From NCBI GenBank assembly GCA_964472545.1, contig CAYYNP010000245.1:1-15108 (forward strand): a DNA stretch of 15,108 bases, written 5' to 3'. Below, piece after piece: positions 6,497 to 12,229 of this stretch. Source of the DNA: CAYYNP01 sp964472545. GTDB taxonomy: Bacteria > Planctomycetota > Planctomycetia > Pirellulales > Thermoguttaceae. Numbering within the stretch: the stretch's first letter is position 1; each line of letters starts with the position of its first letter. Both the position numbers and the translations under genes were made by a program. The notes under the pieces were generated by a model. That model ran no database searches. It was not told where the DNA came from and was given only the letters and a program-made list of their open reading frames with translations.

Positions 6497-7996
6497 CTAC
6501 TCGCTGGCAGTGGGCAAGATCGCAGTGAATTTCGAGCCCTTGTTCAATTCGCTCTGCACGGTCAGCTTGCCGCCGTGCAGCCGGATGATCTCGTTGGTCA
6601 ACGACAGCCCCAACCCGCTGCCTACCTCCTCGCGGACCCTCGGGTCCCCGCTGCGGAAGAACTTGGCGAAGACCTTCGGCAGTTCTTCCTCGGCGATGCC
6701 GATGCCGGTGTCTTCCACGTGGATGTGCATCTCGTCGTCGGTCAATTCCACGTGCAATTGCACGCGGCCGCCCTCGGGCGTGTATTTCACGGCGTTGCCC
6801 AAGAGGTTCACCAGCGACACGGTCAGTTGGTCCTTGTCGGCCGACAACTCCGGCAACTTGCCGGGCAACTTCATCTCGAAACCGATCGACTTCTGCTCCA
6901 TCTGGGGACGGACCTTCTGCGCCACGGCCTCGAACAGCCGCTGCATATCGGTCACTTGGAGTCTGAGCACCGAGGAGCCGGCTTCCATTTGGCTGACGTG
7001 CAGCAAGTCGTCCACGAAGCGCGCCAGCCGAGTCGCCTCTTCGTCGATCGTGTTGGCAAACAGTTTCTGTTGTTCGATGTCGACAACTTCGCCGAAGACG
7101 AGCGTCTCGGCGTACGCCTTGATGTTGGCCAGCGGCGTGCGCAACTCGTGCGTGGCTGCGTTGATGAACTGGTCGCGCATCTGATCGGCCAGCTTCTGCT
7201 GGGTGACGTCGCGTACCGTCCAGACGAACCCGCCGGCCGTTTCGCTCGACGTGCCGTGCAGTGGCGAGCGGGCCACCCGCAACACACACTGCGACGCGTC
7301 CTCCGTTCGCTCGATCTCCGCAACGACCGTGCGCTTCAGGAACTTTGCGTCCAAGAGTTGGCTGGCTGGGCCGCCGGCTTCCTTCAGATCCAGGCAGTCG
7401 GCCATGGTCTTGTCCTGCAGCGCCGTTTCCTCGGCTCCCAAGCCCAGGAGGCTGACCAGCGCGTGGTTGGCAAACGTCACGCGTGCTTCGTTGTCGGTGA
7501 CGGCGGTTCCGTCGGCCAGGCTGTTGAGAATCTGATCAGACTTCTTCTGCCGGTATCCGTCCAACGTCTTGCCGAGCCGTTCTGCGAGGCTCGATTGGCC
7601 GTTGCCGTCGCGGAGGGATTCGACCAGCCGATTCCAGCCGGTTTCGGCGGGCGAAGTTCCGGCGACCGTTTGCAGGGCCTCGGCTGAGACCGACGACATC
7701 GTCGCCGCCTGCCGGAGTTGACGCTCGATACGCGCCAGCGGTTGCACCGTGCGGCGCAGCACGACGATGCCTACGGCGACCACGGCCAGCGGCAGCAGAA
7801 ACACCGCCGGCACGTTTCCCACGGCGTCCAGGGCGCGAGCCCAGACTTCGTTGGCCACTCCTTCGGAGCCCGCGGTGGGCGAGTCGGCAGTCGCGGCAAT
7901 CCCCGCCAGCAGACACGCCGCGGTTGCCACGCCAAAAACCAGATAGTAGGCCACCACGCGCCGAGAAAGCCCTAGATGAGAGGTTCTGCCTGACAT
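6497..7996 (-). CDS. Membrane-bound PAS sensor histidine kinase
   Basis: This 499-residue kinase has two membrane helices, at about 13-35 and 62-80, flanking a loop of only some 26 residues. A linker and helical region (82-150) leads into a PAS domain (about 153-265). The HisKA domain has phospho-acceptor His283 in AATHELRTPLANIKAYAE. The HATPase_c domain has N-box Asn401 (NLLGNAVKYTPEGG), G1 DTGIGI (429-434), F-box FAKFF (443-447) and G2 GSGLGL (459-464). All catalytic motifs are intact. The family autophosphorylates on His and transfers phosphate to a receiver domain, most simply the response regulator encoded 22 nt upstream. I chose the ATG at 7996 because GGGAGG lies 10 nt before it; a TTG six codons upstream is the alternative. 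The tiny external loop suggests sensing within the membrane or via the cytoplasmic PAS domain. Confidence 0.94.
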   Translation of the reverse strand: MSGRTSHLGLSRRVVAYYLVFGVATAACLLAGIAATADSPTAGSEGVANEVWARALDAVGNVPAVFLLPLAVVAVGIVVLRRTVQPLARIERQLRQAATMSSVSAEALQTVAGTSPAETGWNRLVESLRDGNGQSSLAERLGKTLDGYRQKKSDQILNSLADGTAVTDNEARVTFANHALVSLLGLGAEETALQDKTMADCLDLKEAGGPASQLLDAKFLKRTVVAEIERTEDASQCVLRVARSPLHGTSSETAGGFVWTVRDVTQQKLADQMRDQFINAATHELRTPLANIKAYAETLVFGEVVDIEQQKLFANTIDEEATRLARFVDDLLHVSQMEAGSSVLRLQVTDMQRLFEAVAQKVRPQMEQKSIGFEMKLPGKLPELSADKDQLTVSLVNLLGNAVKYTPEGGRVQLHVELTDDEMHIHVEDTGIGIAEEELPKVFAKFFRSGDPRVREEVGSGLGLSLTNEIIRLHGGKLTVQSELNKGSKFTAILPTASE

Positions 7997-8006
7997 GCCG
8001 TGGCAT

Positions 8007-8012
8007 CCTCCC
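8007..8012 (-). promoter_or_regulatory. Ribosome binding site that fixes the histidine kinase start
   Basis: GGGAGG on the minus strand lies 10 nt before the ATG at 7996. It also overlaps the beginning of the longer reading from a TTG at 8014, which would then have no ribosome binding site of its own. This favours the ATG as the real start. Confidence 0.6.
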
Positions 8013-8018
8013 AATACG

Positions 8019-8414
8019 TCATCCGGAACTCACGTCGGCCGCCAGCAAGTCCTGAACCACTTGCCTCAATTCCCGTGGGCTGAACGGTTTGGGCACCAGT
8101 GCGTTGACCTTCAGCGTGTCGGTGAAGTAGGCTTCGTCCAACTCGAATCCCCGGGCGGTCAGCAGGATGATCGGGACACGTTCGAGACGGGCATTCTTGC
8201 GCATGCACTCGCACAACTCTCCTCCCGTCATGCCTGGCATGTTGAAGTCGGTCACCACCAGGTCGAAGTCCGTTTCGTTCAACAGCGTCCAGGCTGCCAT
8301 ACCGTTCTTCGCCGTGGTCACCTCGAGCCCGGCCTCTTGAAGCGAATATCGCACCACCCCGAGCATCGCAGGGTTATCTTCGGCAACCAGTACGCGACCG
8401 ACCTCTTCTGCCAT
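8019..8414 (-). CDS. Single-domain (CheY-like) response regulator
   Basis: This is a 131-residue receiver domain with no output domain. Acidic residues Glu12 and Asp13 (VLVAEDNPAML) form the metal pocket. Asp56 in LVVTDFNMPGMTGG is the phospho-acceptor, Thr86 (PIILLTARGF) is the switch residue, and Lys109 (VPKPFSPREL) is the conserved lysine. The set is complete, so it should be phosphorylatable. Lacking a DNA-binding domain, it must act by protein contact, for example as a CheY-type signal or as a phosphate shuttle. The ATG at 8414 has GGAGG 8 nt upstream (8423-8427); the open frame reaches 8462, but the extra residues have no similarity to receivers. It is followed after 22 nt by the histidine kinase, its likely partner. 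A target among the pilus proteins downstream is inferred from position only. Confidence 0.93.
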   Translation of the reverse strand: MAEEVGRVLVAEDNPAMLGVVRYSLQEAGLEVTTAKNGMAAWTLLNETDFDLVVTDFNMPGMTGGELCECMRKNARLERVPIILLTARGFELDEAYFTDTLKVNALVPKPFSPRELRQVVQDLLAADVSSG

Positions 8415-8555
8415 GGTGGGCACCTCCAAGTCCTCCCGCTCCGATACACCCGGCCAAAGCACGGGGCATGTAGAAACTCGTTACCTCACAGTCGATCGAC
8501 GTTACGCTCGGGCGTTCATAGTTCGATGTCGATCTCGCACGGCCAAGACAAGCCA

Positions 8556-8572
8556 ACCGCCCGGACGGCGGT
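8556..8572 (-). terminator. Weak hairpin between pseudopilin and response regulator genes
   Basis: ACCGCC (8556-8561) and GGCGGT (8567-8572) form a 6-bp GC-rich stem with a 5-nt loop, 27 nt after the pseudopilin stop. No clear run of U follows on the minus strand, so it is at best a weak terminator or a 3' stabilising hairpin. The rest of the 184-nt gap (8415-8598) shows no convincing promoter hexamers. Confidence 0.3.
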
Positions 8573-8598
8573 GGAAACGGTCGTGGCCGTATCCGCGC

Positions 8599-9021
8599 CT
8601 AGAACGCGTCGTACGTCGTGGAACCGTCCTCCGACACGTCGGTGCAGTTGATGATGAACTCACCGCTCGTGCCGTTGTACATCCAGCCCGTGAGGCCGTC
8701 GGCCACCAGCGGATCGGCGGCGCTGATCGTCACGTCGGCGTCTTCGGTACCCACGTTCGACGCCGGGAACGGTCCCCGCAGATACGGTCTGAGTGCCGCC
8801 TTGAACGTGGCCTGATCCGTGTCCGGGGGATAGGTCCCGGTGTTCTGGGTGGCGTAGGCCTCGATGGCGTCGCGGACGACGGTCAAGGACTGCCGCTCCG
8901 AATTGTCGGTCGCGTCTCCCATGATGTTCAACATCCTTGGCGCCGCGATAGCAACGAGAATGCCGATGATCATTACGACCACTACGATCTCGACCAGGGT
9001 GAATCCGGTTTTCCGTCTCAT
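8599..9021 (-). CDS. gspG: GspG-like type II secretion/type IV pseudopilin
   Basis: This 140-residue prepilin-like protein starts at the ATG at 9021. A basic leader (MRRKTG) ends at a PilD-type cleavage site between Gly6 and Phe7. The mature protein begins FTLVEIVVVVMIIGILVAIA, with the conserved Glu at mature position 5 (residue 11), followed by the long N-terminal helix. The globular part has the GspG-like signatures GTYPP (62-66) and a C-terminal GWMYNGTSGEFIINC (112-126). Such proteins are cleaved and methylated by a prepilin peptidase and assembled into the pseudopilus driven by the ATPase and platform encoded downstream. Upstream is a modest AGAAGGG site. The frame is open to 9153, but the signal-like leader makes 9021 the clear start. 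It is separated from the rest of the block by 184 nt, so it may be expressed at a higher level. No prepilin peptidase gene is in the window. Confidence 0.93.
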   Translation of the reverse strand: MRRKTGFTLVEIVVVVMIIGILVAIAAPRMLNIMGDATDNSERQSLTVVRDAIEAYATQNTGTYPPDTDQATFKAALRPYLRGPFPASNVGTEDADVTISAADPLVADGLTGWMYNGTSGEFIINCTDVSEDGSTTYDAF

Positions 9022-9106
9022 CGCGTCAGGCCCTTCTCTTTCGGCTCCAAGGGACGTGTCAATTAGCATCCTTGGCAAGTCTGCGATCCGTCTCAGGTTC
9101 GCAACA

Positions 9107-9119
9107 GGGGACATTCCCC
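9107..9119. repeat. Short palindrome in the divergent intergenic region
   Basis: GGGGA-CAT-TCCCC is a perfect 5-bp inverted repeat with a 3-nt centre, 86 nt upstream of the pseudopilin start and 155 nt upstream of the plus-strand gene. It could be an operator or a fragment of a REP-type repeat; neither is shown by the sequence alone. Confidence 0.35.
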
Positions 9120-9180
9120 CAAAGAACGGTAGGTTGCTGTGGCTAGGAGTCAAGGCAAACAGACATAAATTTCTGCTGCG

Positions 9181-9203
9181 TACCGGCCAACTCCTTACCG
9201 GCC
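9181..9203 (+). repeat. Direct repeat TACCGGCC, 15-nt period, before the ceramidase-like gene
   Basis: TACCGGCC occurs at 9181-9188 and again at 9196-9203. The second copy overlaps the candidate -35 hexamer of the plus-strand gene. Same-face-like spacing of two identical octamers near a promoter can mark a regulator binding site. This is a weak signal in high-GC DNA. Confidence 0.3.
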
Positions 9204-9224
9204 GATCGAGGATTCGTGTAGAAT
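9195..9224 (+). promoter_or_regulatory. Candidate sigma70-type promoter for the ceramidase-like gene
   Basis: TTACCG (9195-9200) and TAGAAT (9219-9224) are spaced by 18 nt and lie about 50 nt before the ATG at 9274. The -10 element is good (5 of 6), the -35 is poor. The 252-nt region 9022-9273 separates two divergently transcribed genes and must hold the promoters for both. For the pseudopilin on the minus strand, only a TTGACT-like hexamer with an indifferent -10 was visible. Confidence 0.35.
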
Positions 9225-9273
9225 AGCAGCGAGGTAGTCGCTCGGTAGGGACGGCCGCGAGCCAGGAGTTCTG

Positions 9274-12132
9274 ATGAAACCTCTACAATCGATACCGGCG
9301 GCGGTGCTGCTTCTGAGTTTCGCGGGCACCGCAGCAGCACAGCACGCCAAGATTCCGTCGTTGCAGGCCGGGGCGGCCGCCGTGGATATCTCGCCGGTGA
9401 CGCTGCCCGCGCTGCGAAACGGCGGTTTCCTGCAGGCCAGTTCCGATCGCGTCGACGACCCGCTGTTCGCGCGGTGCCTGGTGCTTTGCGACGGCAAAGA
9501 GACGCTCGCCCTGGTGATTGTCGATTCGTGCGCGTTTTCCAGGACTTTGTGCGATGAAATCAAACGGCTTGCGACGCGCGACACCGGCATTCCGGCCAAC
9601 CGTATCTTGATTAGCGCAACACACACCCATACGGCCCCGTCGACCCTGGACCTGTGCCTCGGCTGCGGACGAGACGACGCCTACGTTCGGTTCGTGCCCG
9701 CCCGCGTGGCTCGGGCGATTGCCGAAGCGCACGCGAACCTGCGGCCGGCGAAGCTGGGGTTCGCCGCCGTCGACGGGTCCGAATTTACCAATTGCCGGCG
9801 TTGGATCACTCGTAGCGATCGGATGGGTACCGATCCCTTCGGCGGGCGGACCGTGCGGGCCATGATGCACCCGGGCTATCAGAACCCGAACTACGTCAGT
9901 CCGGCCGGTCCGATCGATCCCTGGCTGTCGGTGGTGAGCGTTGTCGACGCGGAAGACGACGCGCCGCTGTGTATCATGGCCAATCTGTCGATGCACTACT
10001 TCGGCTCGGGCTCCGGATTCTCGGCCGACTATTACGGCGACGTCGTCCGTTTGCTGGAAGCTCGGATCGGGAAGCTCAGCGGCAAGCAGACCGACGGCTT
10101 TGTGGGCATTATGTCGCAGGGAACCAGCGGCGATCTGCACTGGATGGACTACAGCCAACCGCGGCGGAATATCGGCCGGCAGCAGTACGCCGAGGGTGTG
10201 GCCGATTGCATTTTGCAGGCGTTCGGGACGATCGAACATCGATCGGACCTGAGCTTGGCGATGGCAGAGAAGCGGCCGGTCATAGGGCGGCGGACTCCGT
10301 CGCCGGCGCGCCTTGCGTGGGCTCGCCCAATCAATTCCGCCCGAGGTGACGTCCCGCCGCGCAACCGCACGGAAGTCTACGCCCAGCAGGCCGAGTGGAT
10401 TCACGAAAACCCGCGCGAAGAAGTTGTCTTGCAAGCCGTCCGCATCGGCGAGTTGGGTATCACCGCCACGGCAAACGAGGTCTACGGCATCACGGGCCTG
10501 AAGCTGAAGCGGCAGAGCCCGCTGGCCACGACGTTCAATCTGGAACTGGCCAACGGATGTGCCGGCTACATTCCGCCCCCGGAACAACATCGGCTCGGCG
10601 GCTACACCACCTGGCCGGCACGGTCGGCGGGCCTCGACGAACGGGCCGAACCGCTGATCGTCGAGACGCTGCTGGAGTTGTTGGAAACGGTTTCCGACGG
10701 CCCGCGCAAACCGCTTCGCGACCCGGCGACCGATTTCTCGCGGGCCGTTGTGACCAGCCGACCGACCGCCTACTGGCGGTTGGACGATATGGAGGCCACA
10801 CGGGTCATCGATGCGATGGGTAACCACCACGCGGAATACCAAGGCGGTGTTGCGCTCTATCTGCCGGGACCGCCGGGGCCGGGATTCGATGCGGCGGACT
10901 ACGGAAACCGGGCCGTGTATCTCGCCGGAGGGTACGTGGAGGGCCGCCTCGGCGAAGTGCCCGACGATTGCAGCGTGTCGATGTGGTTCTGCAACGGGCT
11001 GCCCTCGGACGCCCGCGACGTCACGGGGACCTTGCTGTCGACTTGCGGTGTAACGCTGCTGATCGCCGGCACGGCCGAAGGCGACCGGGCGGGGCACTTG
11101 GTGCTTCGAGCGGACTCGCATCGTTTCGTCGGCAAGATGTCCGTTGTCACCAGAGGGTGGCATCATCTGGCCGTCACGCGATCGCTACGCCGCGTGCGCG
11201 TCTATCTCGACGGCCGCGCGGAGCCGGAGATCGATGCGGAAATCGAGCCGGCCGTTGCGTCGAAGAGAATCCTCATTGGCAGCGGTGGAAACGCCTCGAC
11301 GACGTTCGACGGCAAGATCGACGAGGTGGCCGTGTTCGATCGGGCGCTGGAGGCCGGCGACGTCGTGGAACTCTACAGAGTTTCCGGCATGACGCCGCCT
11401 CCGCGGCCCAAGCCGACCGTGATGCTGGGACCGAAACCGTCGGACGCGGAATCTCGGCAACGGTACGCCGAAGCCGTGACGGCATCGAAGCCGGTGGCGT
11501 TTTGGCGATTGCACGACCGGCCCGACCGGACCGCGGAGGATACGGCGGGCCAATTCCCGGCGACATTCGAGGAAGGAGCCGCGCCGCTTCCACCGGAAGC
11601 CGCTAGGCCGAATTTCACCGGCGGCCGAGTGAAGGCGAACGTGCCAGATCTCGGCAACACGTACAGCGTGGAACTCTGGGTCCGCAATGAGTTGCCAAAC
11701 GATGCGCGGCCCGTGACCGCTTACGTGTTTTCTCGCGGCGTCGACCGCGCAGACGGCGCTCCCGGCGACAACCTGGGCATCGGCGGAACACACTCCCACG
11801 GTGGCCGGCTGTTCGTCTTCAACGGCAATCGGGCCGATCAGTCGGTGGTCGGCACGACGCGGATCAAGCCGGGAAGCTGGTCGCATTTGGTCATGGTTCG
11901 TCAAGACCGCAACGTCACCGTGTATCTCAACGGCGATGCGAAGCCGGAGATCGACGCCGAGTTGCCGATCACCTACCCGGCCGGTTGCGAGGATCTGCTG
12001 CTGGGCGGACGCAACGACGACTTCGCCAATCTTCAGGGGATGCTCGAAGAGGTCGCCGTCTACGATCGGCCGCTGACGCCCGAGGAGGTCAAGGCGCACT
12101 TCGACGCGGCCGGGGTCGAGCCGGTCGAGTAG
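9274..12132 (+). CDS. Exported neutral-ceramidase-like protein with two C-terminal LamG domains
   Basis: This 952-residue protein has a Sec signal peptide (about 1-23, ending in an AAA-QHA-type cleavage region). Residues 30-475 resemble the neutral/alkaline non-lysosomal ceramidase family: SATHTHTAPS (114-123) and Met240-His241 correspond to metal-ligand regions, and NEVYG (401-405) and GYIPPPEQH (431-439) to the late ligand regions. The site that carries the nucleophilic Ser in characterised ceramidases (QSNVGD) reads QGTSGD here (282-287), so ceramide hydrolysis is doubtful. Two LamG/concanavalin-like jelly-roll domains follow, about 490-702 and 735-945; both contain a W-H/S-HL strand and a VYL(D/N)G...PEIDAE segment, showing an internal duplication. 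These modules usually bind glycans or other surface ligands. The ATG at 9274 has AGGAG 5 nt upstream. The gene converges on the GH95-like gene. Substrate is unknown. Confidence 0.85.
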   Translation: MKPLQSIPAAVLLLSFAGTAAAQHAKIPSLQAGAAAVDISPVTLPALRNGGFLQASSDRVDDPLFARCLVLCDGKETLALVIVDSCAFSRTLCDEIKRLATRDTGIPANRILISATHTHTAPSTLDLCLGCGRDDAYVRFVPARVARAIAEAHANLRPAKLGFAAVDGSEFTNCRRWITRSDRMGTDPFGGRTVRAMMHPGYQNPNYVSPAGPIDPWLSVVSVVDAEDDAPLCIMANLSMHYFGSGSGFSADYYGDVVRLLEARIGKLSGKQTDGFVGIMSQGTSGDLHWMDYSQPRRNIGRQQYAEGVADCILQAFGTIEHRSDLSLAMAEKRPVIGRRTPSPARLAWARPINSARGDVPPRNRTEVYAQQAEWIHENPREEVVLQAVRIGELGITATANEVYGITGLKLKRQSPLATTFNLELANGCAGYIPPPEQHRLGGYTTWPARSAGLDERAEPLIVETLLELLETVSDGPRKPLRDPATDFSRAVVTSRPTAYWRLDDMEATRVIDAMGNHHAEYQGGVALYLPGPPGPGFDAADYGNRAVYLAGGYVEGRLGEVPDDCSVSMWFCNGLPSDARDVTGTLLSTCGVTLLIAGTAEGDRAGHLVLRADSHRFVGKMSVVTRGWHHLAVTRSLRRVRVYLDGRAEPEIDAEIEPAVASKRILIGSGGNASTTFDGKIDEVAVFDRALEAGDVVELYRVSGMTPPPRPKPTVMLGPKPSDAESRQRYAEAVTASKPVAFWRLHDRPDRTAEDTAGQFPATFEEGAAPLPPEAARPNFTGGRVKANVPDLGNTYSVELWVRNELPNDARPVTAYVFSRGVDRADGAPGDNLGIGGTHSHGGRLFVFNGNRADQSVVGTTRIKPGSWSHLVMVRQDRNVTVYLNGDAKPEIDAELPITYPAGCEDLLLGGRNDDFANLQGMLEEVAVYDRPLTPEEVKAHFDAAGVEPVE

Positions 12133-12133
12133 G

Positions 12134-12218
<85 letters not shown>

Positions 12219-12229
12219 AGCGACGCTAC

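Noticed and set aside
9045..9062. Sigma54-like element (TTGACACG-N4-TTGG) before the pseudopilin gene
   Set aside because: Both of the critical dinucleotides (GG at -24 and GC at -12) are altered, and the implied transcription start would fall within the ribosome binding site.
9195..9626. Minus-strand frame of 143 codons overlapping the start of the ceramidase-like gene
   Set aside because: It is antisense to a signal peptide and motif-bearing coding region, and shows no recognisable family.
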